From Blepharisma stoltei (Eukaryota > Ciliophora > Heterotrichea > Heterotrichida > Blepharismidae), in the NCBI GenBank assembly GCA_914767885.1, contig CAJZBQ010000027.1, positions 558,001-622,000 on the forward strand: a stretch of DNA of 64,000 nt. Direction: 5' to 3'. Below are positions 44,670 through 55,800 of this stretch, piece by piece. The notes beneath the pieces were generated by a model that was not told the DNA's origin, did no database searches, and saw only the letters and a list, made by a program, of their open reading frames with translations. The position numbers and the translations under genes were made by a program. Within the stretch, counting starts at the first letter, position 1. Each line of letters starts with the position of its first letter.

Positions 44670-45719
44670 ATGCTGCTTCCGTCTGTTAGAAACCCAAACA
44701 ATACAATCGTATTGGCACCAAAGTTCAATTTTGAAAATCTTACCCCGAAGCCTCCTTCAAGGGAGCTCCCAAGAATTTACAAGTCTTTTGAAAGAAAACG
44801 CAATCGATATTCAAATGGCCGAGATAGCAGTTTTTCAAACGGTATAAGAAGTGATCATAGTCCCACTATGTTGCGTACACCTTTGTCTGTTAAAAATCAT
44901 TCAAAAAAGTTCATTGAGCTTGCTAATCTGAAAGAGCGACTCAAGAGAAGAATTGAAACAAGGGAAAGAAAAACTGAACTCTCGGCTAAACTAGGAAAGC
45001 AATATGGCATAGTTTTTGATAAATTATCATTATTAAAATATACAGAAGAAGAAATGATTGAAAAAGCAGTAAAGTATCATAAAAAAGTTACATGTGAAAA
45101 TGCTTCGAAATTAATTCAACATACATGGAGAAAATATAGAGTAAAGCAAAATATTGCTTTCGAAAAACTAAAAGTAAGGGTCGCTGCTAGAAAAATCCAG
45201 AGTTGCTGAATAAAGTATCTTACACAAGTTTTAATACCAAAAAAACAAAAAATGATATATAATAAAGCTGCTGTTACAATACAAAAAAATTATCGAGGAT
45301 ATTCTGTGAGAAGGAAATATAAACTGATTTTTCAAGGGCTAAAGCTCAAACGGGCTTTAAAGTATTTTGAAGATCTCCAGAGAAAAATGAATCAAGAAAG
45401 TGCAAAAATAATACTAAAAAATTGGAAATCATATAAGCTTAGAAAGGCTATAAAGAAAAAGATTGATGACAAAGCCGCTAAAAAGAGAGCTGAAAAATTG
45501 GAATCTTTGAGAGTTAATTTACCGCTTCCAGCACGAAAAAATTCTGATAATTTTAGAGAAATGCTGAAAAACAATCAAGATTTCGACCCAGATGCTCCAC
45601 CTGAAAGAATTAGAAGCAGAACAAGGGTTGATCATTCATTCCAGGACCGAAGGCATTTCTTTAACACACAAACTAGATCATTCATCGTTTCAGTGCAAGA
45701 CACAATAGCTGAAGTTTAA
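44670..45719 (+). CDS. IQ-motif protein
   Basis: 349 aa, one frame when TGA at 45207-45209 is Trp (KIQSC-W-IKYL). Residues about 150-250 hold three to four IQ-like motifs (SKLIQHTWRKYRVKQ, ARKIQSCWIKYLTQ, AVTIQKNYRGYSVRRKY, AKIILKNWKSYKLRK). These would bind calmodulin or calmodulin-like proteins such as those encoded near 58 kb. The N-terminus is basic and Ser/Pro-rich. The C-terminus is basic with no known domain. An ATG 38 bp upstream (44632) is in another frame. Confidence 0.8.
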
Positions 45720-46161
45720 ATAAAACAAATGCCAACTAAATATGATATGTTAAAGTATTTAATTTAAGTATAAATGTTGCAAATAATTTACAGTTGAAAA
45801 GAAATTGTTTATTTCTTGGAATAATTTTACTGCTTTCGATTATAAATTATATTGCTAAGCCCTGAATGAAATATAAAGCGGTTTTTATAGGGGTTTTTTG
45901 CTTAAAAGTCTTGTATTTTAGTAAATAAATTTCTTTAAAATTAAAAATAAAAAAACTTCCTTTTCTATTATACTGAATACTTAAAATCTGTCGGCAATAA
46001 TTATTTATTTTGTATTTCTATTATCTCCATTATATTTTGTAAACTCCATTTTTTACAGTTTAAAATACTGCATCTTTTCTACTGCACTGTCGAGTATTTA
46101 TAAACGCTTTGTCTCTTTCGATATTAAAAGCAGATAGACACTGTTCGATTAAAAATAAATA
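45720..46161. other. Intergenic, AT-rich
   Basis: Between two plus-strand genes; nothing recognisable. Confidence 0.4.
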
Positions 46162-49100
46162 ATGGCTGGCTTTAGAGCACAATTTGAGAATGAGCTTCGG
46201 CAAAGACTAAGTCAAAAGTCGACAGCCCACGTATCGGAAGAAACAATCCTTCTCAGAGCTTTCAAGTACTTTGACTTAGACAACACTGAAACAGTTGACT
46301 TCCCTGAGTTCTGCAAGGCCTTAGAGAAGGTGGGAATGGTCGTTAATCCTGAGCAGGTCCAACAGCTCTTCAACGTCTATGACACTGACGGCTCAGGCTC
46401 CCTCGACTACAAAGAATTCACTTCAGTAGTCTTTGACCAAGACACTTCTGCCAAGAAATCCCCTTCAAAAGGAATTTCTTCAAGCCAAGTAAGAATTATT
46501 AAAATAGCGTGATCTGAGGTGGACTCCTGGTGATCCGTGAGTTGATCCGGGCCTAAGAAAGATGAGCCACATGGCGATAGTTCTCCGGGGTGGGTTTTTG
46601 ACCTAGGGGCTGACCCTGGTCTTTTTTCCTTACCTACGAGATGACCCTACCGGCGCAAAGTCCCGATACCACTCCATGGGAGCAATTCCGAGCCTGCGAT
46701 AAGGCTCTGACAGCCATGGAGGAGGCAAAAGGCGATTCCCCTATACTCTGAGCCCTGCCAGAGGTTGAAGGAGTCTTTTGATAAATTTTGTAGATCGTTG
46801 GTTTTGTTCGGTAGGGTGTCTTCTCCAATAGACCTTCGACGTCACCATTTTTTGGGGATGTCAGAAGAGAAAAAGGTGGTGTGAGGATAGCGCTTAGCGT
46901 CAATGCGAAGCTATCCGTTGGACTGCGAGGGGCTGAAATAAACCCCTAAGACCCGCTATAATTTTAATCAATCTAATCAAGCCAAGTAAGAGAAGGAGAA
47001 GAAGCCCTTGAAAAACTCCGCCAAAAATTAGCCTCCAGAGGCGGAAGAGGGATTATTGGGCTAGCCAGACAATTCAAGATTATTGATGATGATAACTCAA
47101 AGTCCTTGGACCTCCAAGAATTCACAAAAGCTATGAGGGACTTTAGAGTCGAAATTTCACAAGGTGATATTCAGGCACTTTTTAACCTTGTCGATAGAGA
47201 TAGATCTGGACAAATTGATTATGACGAGTTCTTAAGGGCACTTGCTGGGCCTATGAACTCCTTTAGAAAAGCCTTAGTCAATCAGGCGTTTAATAAGCTT
47301 GACAGAGACAATTCAGGGATTTTGGATATTGAGGATATCAGAAACGTGTATAATGCTAAAGGCCACCCTGATGTGAGAAGCGGAAGGAAGACTGAGGAGG
47401 CTGTATTAGGAGAGTTCTTGGAAACCTTTGAAATGCATCATAACATTGGTGGTGCGAGAGATCAAAGAGTTACAAGAGAAGAGTTCGAAGAGTATTATAA
47501 CAACATTTCTTGCAGCATTGACAATGATCAATATTTCGAACTTATGATGAACAACACCTGGAAACTCAGCGAAGCTCCAGCTTACACTAAAAACAAAGCT
47601 TGGAAAGGTGAAGAATCTGGCGCTGGAAGAAGACCAGCTTCTAAAGGAGGACGTGAGACAGAAAAAGCTCCAGAGCGTGCCCCTGAAAGAGATACAAAAG
47701 GCGCCACCCCTGCTCTAACCAGGACTGGTGAAGCTTTATGTGAAAAATTCAGAGAAAGACTTGCAGCCCGAGGGACCAGAGGAATAATTGGAATTCAACG
47801 CCAGTTCAAGATCATGGACGACGATGGCTCCAAAAATATTTCAGTTGACGAATTCAAGAAAGCTTGTCACGATTTTAGAGTCGATATTGAAGACCGAGAC
47901 ATTGAAAGACTCTTCCAAGCTTTGGATAGAGACAGAAGTGGAACTATTGACTATGATGAACTAATAAGAGCAGTCAGAGGGCCTATGAATAATGCTCGCA
48001 AAGCTTTAGTCAAGCAAGCTTGGGATAAACTTGATAGAGATGGAAGTGGAATCATTGATATCAACGATGTCAGAGGCGTTTATGACGCTAGAGGACACCC
48101 TGATGTAAAATCTGGCAAGAAGACTGAAGACGAAATCCTTGGAGAATTCTTGGAAACTTTTGAAACCCACCACAACATCAGTGATCTTTCTCAGAGAGAC
48201 AGAAGAGTCTCAAAAGAAGAGTTTGAAGAGTACTATAACAATGTTTCAGCAAGCATTGATGACGATAGATACTTTGAGCTTATGATGACTAATGCTTGGA
48301 AATTAGGACAGCAAGCACCTAAAAGAGAAGCATGGGCTGGAGAAGTTGGAGGGAGATCTGCTAGAAATCAGCCACCATCAAGAGGAGGGCAAGTTCCATA
48401 TGCAGGCTCTGTCAACAAAAGAGACGCAGCTGCCAAAACTCCTTGGGGAACTTCAAGTGACCCAGTCGATTACAGCACAAGCAATAGGCCTGCAAGCAGA
48501 CAAGCTGAGCCAGCTTCATCCACAAGACCAACTGCTGGAGGTCCAGTCGAAGGACTTTTAACTGCTCTGAAAGAAAGACTTGCCTCAAGAGGTGCAAGAG
48601 GTTTCATTGGACTTTCAAGAAGCTTCAAAATCATGGATGACGATGGGTCAAAGAGCTTAGATGCCCAGGAATTCGCAAAAGCTATGAGAGACTTTAGAGT
48701 TGACATCAATGAGTCTGATACCAGAAGACTGTTCAACTATATGGATGCTGATCATAGTGGAACAATTGACTATGAAGAGTTCATGCATAGACTGAGAGGA
48801 GAACTGAACCCATTCAGAAGGAATCTTATATCTATGGCTTTCAGTAAGCTTGATAAGAACGGAAATGGGATTGTTGAAATTGATGATATTAAAGGAGTCT
48901 ACAATGCTACCAGACACCCAGACGTTATTTCAGGCAAGAAAACCGAAGACGATATTCTTTGTGAATTCTTAGATACCTTTGAAACCCATCATGCAGTCTA
49001 TAAAGAAAACACCAGAGACTTCAGAGTGACAATGGACGAGTTTCTAGAATATTACTCCCATGTTTCTGCTTCCATTGATGATGATAGATATTTCGAACTT

Positions 49101-49190
49101 ATGATGAAGAATAGCTGGAATTTCGAAGGAAAAACCTACCAGAAGGGCTGGGGATCTGATATGACCTCTCCTGCCAAGAGAGTCAGATAA
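46162..49190 (+). CDS. Calcyphosine-like EF-hand protein with three tandem CAPS units
   Basis: 843 aa after removing one SINE-like insert with one repeat copy (497 bp); 3029-497 nt = 844 codons. An N-terminal EF-hand pair (DLDNTETVDFPEF, DTDGSGSLDYKEF) is followed by three copies of a roughly 200-residue calcyphosine-like unit. Each copy has the order RGxIGLxRxFKIxDDDxSK, DxDxSGxIDYxE, FxKLDRDxSGIxDIxD, VYNAxGHPDV.SGxKTE, LxEFLxTFExHH and EYYNNxSxSIDxDxYFELMM, four EF-hands per unit. Linkers are disordered (GAGRRPASKGG). Calcyphosine-like proteins are Ca2+ sensors common in ciliated cells. TAA stop. Very good ORF and codon continuity. Confidence 0.9.
46492..46976 (+). mobile_element. SINE-like element, family A, in EF-hand gene
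   Basis: Starts AGAATTATTAAAATAGCGTG; ends GGGGCTGAAATAAACCCC, then CTATAATTTTAATC and AATCTAA. Flanked by TCAAGCCAAGTA (46480-46491, 46977-46988; the next AGA is also shared). Removal gives TCA-AGC-CAA-GTA-AGA-GAA (SSSQVREGEE). Strong full-length similarity to the element at 37846. It is 497 bp with one repeat, so retention would shift the frame. Confidence 0.88.
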
Positions 49191-49225
49191 CTAATTTAAC
49201 TTCTTCTTAATAATTTTTCATATAA

Positions 49226-52200
49226 ATGTCAATACAAGATTTTGACTTGTTAAACAAGCTGGGAGATGGAGCTTTTTCCAGTGTTTACAAGGTAGGGAGA
49301 AAATCTGATGGGCAGATTTACGCTTTAAAGAAAGTCAAGATGGGTGTTCTTAAACAAAAGGAAAAAGAAAACGCATTGAATGAAGTAAGAATTATGGCTT
49401 CCTACCATCATCCAAATATAATAGCCTTTAAAGAAGCTTTTCTCGACGAAGGCAGCAACTCTTTATGCATTGTAATGGAACTAGCTGAAGGTGGTGACTT
49501 ATTAAAAAAAATTGAGACCCACAAACTGAACCGAACTCGATTTCCTGAATCTGAAATATGGGAAGCTCTCATCCAAATTACAAGAGGCTTAAAAGCTCTT
49601 CATGAGAGAAATATTCTCCACCGAGACTTAAAATGCGCAAATGTATTCATAGGGAGTGACGGAGTTTTCAAGCTAGGAGATCTCAATGTTTCAAAGGTAA
49701 ACAAGCGTGGAATGGCAGTCACACAGACAGGGACACCTTACTATGCAAGTCCTGAGGTGTGAAAAGACATGCCTTACAACTCAAGCTCTGATATATGATC
49801 GTTAGGATGTGTTATATACGAAATGGCTGCTTTAAATCCTCCATTTACTGGTGTCGACATGCAAAGCTTATATAGCAAAATCATCAAAGGAACTTATCCA
49901 AATATCCCAGGAATTTATTCGCAAGACCTGTCTAGCGTTATCAGATCTATGCTCCAGGTAAACCCAAATGCAAGGCCAACGTGCCAGAAATTATTGGAGC
50001 TGCCTAGTGTTCAAAGATATGCAGCAAAGCTGGGAAATGGAGGAGAAGAAATCAATAGCAACTTGCTAGGGACCATTAAATTTGAAGGATTTCATGCGCT
50101 AAAAAATAAACTTCCTGAATCAAATTATGGAGACTCTGAGAGAGTTGCGAGTGCGAGACCAGCGAAAAGAGAGGATCTTGATATTGTGAAAGAAAGGGTG
50201 ATTTCTACAGCGAAAGGAGCCAGACCTCCAGTTTCACATATGAAGCCAATGATAAATGACTTAAGAGCTCCTGTGCCAATTATTGAAGAATATATACCCA
50301 AATCAACACCTGCCAAACATGAAAATAGCAGAATTAGACCTTTGCTTGACCAAGCGAAAGCTGGGAATAATATTTCAAAAGCTGCTGTAAAACCTAAATC
50401 CTCCATTTGAATTGAAAAAATAGGTAAAATTTTCTATTTTCTTAAATTTTAATTTTTATTGGTAAAAATCGTGATTTCTATGAAAATTGCTTACTCCCCC
50501 CCCCCCCTCCGTGAGCGAACAAAACCATTAAAAAAATCGCCATTTTTTGACCAAAAACCCACCCTCCGTGAGTGAACAAAAATTTTTTTAATAGAAAAAA
50601 TTTTAATGGAAAAAAATTTTGATATATAAGTGATAATTAGTATAATGAAATCTAGAGCTAATTCTGTTTAATTTTAAACAAATTGCGTTTTAAAACATAA
50701 ATTTTGCAAATTAAATTAATATTTGCTTCCCAATTTTTGCAAATTAGGATTTTTTTAAATTTCGAAAAAAAAATATTTTTTTTATAAAATTTATATATAA
50801 ATTTTTTTTAAAAAAAAAAATTAACCCCCCTCCGTGAGCGAACAAAATTTTTTTGTTCGCTCACGGAGGGGGGGGGGGGAGTTAGTAACCAATTTAATGT
50901 TGATAAAATCTAAAATTTACAGATAAAAATGTATTTTTAAAGGGGATATGCAAGTAAGAACACTATTTAAGCAAAGTTAGTACTTTGAATAGATAAATTT
51001 TATAAATTAATTTTAAAAAAAACCAATCTTACTTGAAATTAAAGCAGATATTTTTGCTCAAATTTAAATAGAGAAGGAATAAGGGAAATGAAGAAGGAAG
51101 AAATTTAATTCGTCAGCATAAGCCTGAAACAAATCAAATATCTGAAATCCAAAAGCTGCAAGATATGCTAAATAATCCACAAAAATACGAAATAAACAAT
51201 CTTTATAGCGATAAAGCTCCAAATAGCAATCGTGCTCCTTTAAAAGCTCAAGCAAAAGATATATTGTCCCCAAAAGCATCATCAAGGCCTCTTTCAAGAG
51301 AAAACAGCAATAAACTGGACTACAAATATCCTTCACAACACGATTTATATAAAGCACCTAATAAAGAAGAAAAGAAAATCGTAAATGATCCGGTCCAACA
51401 ATATAAAGCGTTAATAAAAGAAGAACGAAAAATAATAGATTCAGCGAAGCAGCACTTAATCCCAGTTCGTGAAGATAAAAAAGTAAATGATTTATATAAG
51501 CCGAGCCCAAGAGAAGAAAAAAAGGATCCATTGCAACAGTATAGGCCTAGTTCGAGAGAAAAAATTCCAAGCGCATCACAAATTGGAGAGGATAAAAAAA
51601 TCACTGATTTGTATAAGCCGAGTCCAAGAGTCGAAGAAAAAAAAGATTTATATCAGCAATATAGGCTAAGCTCAAAAGAAAAGATTCCAGGGCCTGATTC
51701 TTATCAGCAATACAGGCCGAGCTCGAAGGAAAAACTGTCAGGTGTTGATTCATATCAGCAATATAGGCCAAGCTCAAGAGAAAAATTACCAGCAGCTGAT
51801 GCATATCAACAGTATAGGCCAAGTTCACGAGAAAAGCCATCAGGTGTCGACTCATATCAGCAATATAGGCCAAACTCCAGAGAAAAACAGTCAGGTATTG
51901 ATTCATATCAACAATATAGACCAAGCTCTAGAGAAAAATTACCAGCTGCTGATTCATATCAGCAATACAAAGCCAAAGAAAACGGCGCCATGAATATAGA
52001 TTCACAATATCAAATCCCCCCAACCAATCTTAACTCTTATGATCAATATAAACCTCAGCCACAAAAGGAATATCGGCCAGAACTCTACCAAAAATACATT
52101 ACTCCAACACAAGAAAGAAGAGCTTTAGACCAAAACATTGCCAAACTCCAGTTAAAAGAAGAAAAAAAAGCTATTGACAATTTTCAGCAGCAGTATAAAT

Positions 52201-52793
52201 CTCCCTACAGTCAAGATCGGAAAACTCCTAATGAAGCAAAAAGAGATTCAATAAATTACTACGAAAAAAAAAGTGACTCCCAGCCTTACAAATCTCCTAT
52301 TATTGACACAAAAGATCAATATCGGCCATCATCAAGAGAAGACAAAAAAGGGATTTTAGATGGGTATAACAATTATAAAATAAGAGAAGAAAGCCAAAGG
52401 AATATAGATTCATACCAAAATTACAGAGTTCCTTCAAGAGAAGCTAAGGACCCACGGAGCCTTATAAAAGATGATAAAATCCCTATTTCAGAAATGTACC
52501 CATCTTCTAGGGGTGAATCAAGAGATGACCCTAGGGTGAATCCTTTGTTGAGGAAGCCTTCTTATCAGTCAAATAACCCAGTTGTCCCTCAAGTTGTGAG
52601 CAGAGAAGCTTCTGCCAGAAAAGTAGGATTAATGATTGCTTCACCAAGAGTCAAGCCTGACCCATTGCCAAGCTACAGCAGCAATAACAATCAACTTAAA
52701 GCACAATATGATAGACTTCAAAACGGCTTGGCTCAACAAAGAAATATAGGGTCACAAAAACGAGTTGAGCCAAAGCCAATTTGGTGGAGCTAG
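49226..52793 (+). CDS. NEK-family Ser/Thr kinase with repeat-rich tail
   Basis: 970 aa after removing 50425-51079; 3568-655 nt = 971 codons. Kinase domain at residues 5-265: LGDGAFSSVYKV (Gly loop), YALKK (Lys35), HRDLKCANVF, LGDLNVSK (DLN instead of DFG, hence NIMA-like DLG-type variation), GTPYYASPEVW and SDIWSLGCVIYEM. TGA is Trp at both conserved sites (EV-W, DI-W). The tail is very polar, with the 51-bp repeat array at 51696-51950 and many YKPSPREEKK, YQQYRPSS units. The junction reads IEKIG-KGNEEGRNL. NEKs act in cilia and the cell cycle. The kinase and tail might be two genes, but no ATG precedes the tail in frame. Confidence 0.82.
50425..51079. other. 655-bp IES containing an intact MITE
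   Basis: TA 50425-50426 to TA 51080-51081. Weak inverted ends (TAAAATTTTCTATTTTC / TATTCCTTCTCTATTT). Joins GGT to AAG in frame (655 bp matches the frame shift between the two parts). Holds the MITE 50492-50882. Confidence 0.65.
50492..50882 (-). mobile_element. Intact CTCCGTGAGCGAAC-family MITE nested in an IES
   Basis: 391 bp between TA 50492-50493 and TA 50883-50884, oriented like 38774-39151: two direct end motifs at left, hairpin at right (CCCCCTCCGTGAGCGAAC / GTTCGCTCACGGAGGG), poly-C/poly-G at both ends. Nearly identical internally to the copies at 28144 and 38774. Confidence 0.9.
51696..51950 (+). repeat. 5 x 51-bp coding repeat in the kinase tail
   Basis: Exact-period 17-residue units DSYQQYRPSSREKLSGV (variants LPAA, PSGV, QSGI). 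A sixth partial unit (DSYQQYKAK) follows at 51951. Confidence 0.9.
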
Positions 52794-52893
52794 TGTATAT
52801 CATATATAAATAATTAGTTATTTATTAATTATATATAGCTTATTTTACTCTTAAAAAAGTTTTGAGGGATTATATTATAATTAATTACAATTA

Positions 52894-55800
52894 TTAATAT
52901 TCTTCAGACTTGCAAAAACAGCACAAGTATTTTTTCCAAAAACTTTTAGGCTTGCCCTCAGTTTGTGTACATTTAGCTTCAAAAAGGCCTCTTTCCTCAG
53001 TTTCAGTTACCTGGCTTTTTAAGTAATCTTCTTTTTTCACACATAAAGCTTCCATTTCTTGAGATTCAGGGCTTAAATAAGAGCTTGCACTATGCGAATT
53101 TGCAGCATAGACTGATGAAAACTCTCCAGACCCTCCTGAGTTTTCGGGGATAAAAAAAGGTGTAAGTTTATTGACAATGTTTCGACTATTACTTGAGTCT
53201 AAAAACCCAGAGTCTGTTATGATGTATTTATTAACACCTTCTTCCTGGGATGAGCTGGAACCTATTATTGCTTTTATTTCGCTTTCAGCGTTTCATTCAC
53301 TAGAAGACTCGTCTTTCTTTAATAAAAATCCTGATTTGATAGGACTAATTCCCCTTCAAATTGGTAAGCAAATTTTTAAAAACAAAAAAAAATAAATTAA
53401 ATACAAATTTTTTTATTTTAATTTATTTTTATGCAGATTAATTACCTATAAAATTTACCAGAGATACAATTTAAAGGGAGAGTAAGATTTTGGTTGAAAA
53501 GTGAAGGATTATCAATAGTAAAGTCAGGGTTACTAAAGGAAAAAGCACTATTATCTTCAGACGATTTTGAATCTTTAATAGAAGATATCGATTCAATTTG
53601 CATTTTTTCTGGAGAATTGAGAAGGAGTTTGCTGCGAAAATTGTAAAAGTTTTTAGATGTAATAGTTTTCGGTGATATTTGTGGAGATAATAACGATTTT
53701 GATATATTTGGTGAAGAAATCTCGAAGGATTTTGGTATAAACCTTAAGTTTTCTTCTTCTATTTCTTTCTTCTTAAGCTCATTAATAAAATGCCTTATTC
53801 CCCTACCTCCGTGAGTGAACAAAACCATTGGAAAATCCATATTTTGTTAAAAAATAGCTTTGCTTATTTTTTTAATGTAAAAATTATAAAAAATATTTTG
53901 GTATATAAGTAGTAATTAGTATAATAAAATAAATTAATGCTTTTGAATTTTTTAAAACATAAATTTTACAAATTAAATTAATTCGCTTTCCATTTTTGCG
54001 AATTTGGATTTTTTAAATCTAAAATAAAGTTATTACAAAATTTACATATAAAACTGTTTTATAAAAAATATAAGCCCCTCTTTGAGTGAGCAAAATTGCT
54101 TTGTTCGCTAAAGAAAGTGGGGAATTAGCTCTTTCTGTATACTTTCAATTTTCATATCTAGATTTGAGCCGTCAACTCCACTATTCCCTTTAATTACAGC
54201 TTGCAAATTTTCACTTAATTCACCTCCATGAGCAAGCAAAATTTTTTTCTTAAAAATTTATAGTTGAGATTGCAAAAGTTGGAAAATAAATTAATTTAAT
54301 TTATAAAATTTATGCTTTAGAATGCAAGTTATTTAAAATTTAATAGAGTTATTTCGGAATTTCATTATACTTTGAGAACCGCCCCTGACCCTCCCTGACG
54401 GTTCATTTTAAATGAAACAGGAAAAAGAAAATGGCAAATTCATCATTTTGAACTTGACGAGTCATTGCGATTTTTGCTATTTTATCTAAACTGAAACTGT
54501 CAGGGGGGCGGAAAGTGAGGAATTAGTCAAGGTCGATCTATGAACGTGCTTATGCTATAATAATATTTATCAATTAATATAGAAATACCTTTTTAAAATA
54601 ATTTTTTTATATTTTTTTCATAAAATTAGGATTTTTTAAAGTTTTACTCTCTCATCAAGGAGGAGACTAAATATTTATTGTCTGGAATCATTGAATTCAA
54701 GTTCGGCTTAAAAAATTCTTGGGTTGTGTCTTCTCCTTCTGATTCAGAATTTGCATCCGTGGGGCGCGAGATTATTTGCCCCGTCGTTTCTTCTTCGTTA
54801 ATTGATGAAAAGACTGCATTGAGTCGTGAGTTCGGTATCATATTCAGCTGCAATAAGAACTTTTTAGACAGAGAATCTACTATCTCAGTCAAGTATTTAA
54901 TTTTTACATCATTTTCCTGCTTCAAAAACGCTTTGAATTGCTAATTAACACTTACAATTATTGAACTATTCCTACACTTTATATCAGTGGCCCACTGTTT
55001 TCTTGACTCTTCTAAGAACTCTTTGTAATCATGGCTTTGTTTTTTTAGTTTTAAGCATTTCAATATTGGCTTATTTAGTTAATTAGTGTTCAATGCCAGT
55101 TTAATTACCAGGGGACTGTATTGTTATTGTTACACGGTCGGCCCTTTTTAAATCCGAATTAGCTTTTTTATAGGGAGGTGAAGCCCGTCTAAGCAAGGAC
55201 ACATAGAAGCCAAACCTCACTGGATGCGTTGCCTCTCTACAGACTTGAGTCCTGTGCCTTCTTCGCCTAACTCAACCAACATTTAAATTGGAACAAAATA
55301 TTGGTAAAATTTACATTAGTGAATGCTTTAATGCTTTTTAAATTGGAGTAAATTTCTTTTTCAACAGGAAAACTTTATAGGCAAAAATACTAATTTTTAT
55401 AAAATTAATTTTGAAAAAATGCAATTAGAATATTGTTTAAAACAATTTTCGCACAAAATTGATTATTTTGAATTAATTAATTAGAAAAATAAATTAAAAA
55501 TCCAAAATATTGTGTCCAATGTAGTCTAATATATTGTAAATTCCAATTAATAACTCCATAAGCGGGTGAATTGCCCGCTGAGTTTTACTTGGCCCGACCA
55601 AAACTAATAATTTTGGTCAGAACAAATTGCAATTTAAGCAAGTAATTCACCCGCTTATGGGACTATTCATAGGAAATTATTATACATTTTTTAAAAAAAA
55701 AATTAACCCCCTTTAAATTGTAATAGGATTTTTGTTCAAATTTAAAGGGAGAGTAGCAGGGACCACCCTCGGAAGTTTCAAGCAGCAAACCCATATACCT

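Noticed and set aside
51487-51993. Frames with HISNIG repeats on both strands
   Set aside because: Frame-shifted shadows of the 51-bp kinase-tail repeats.
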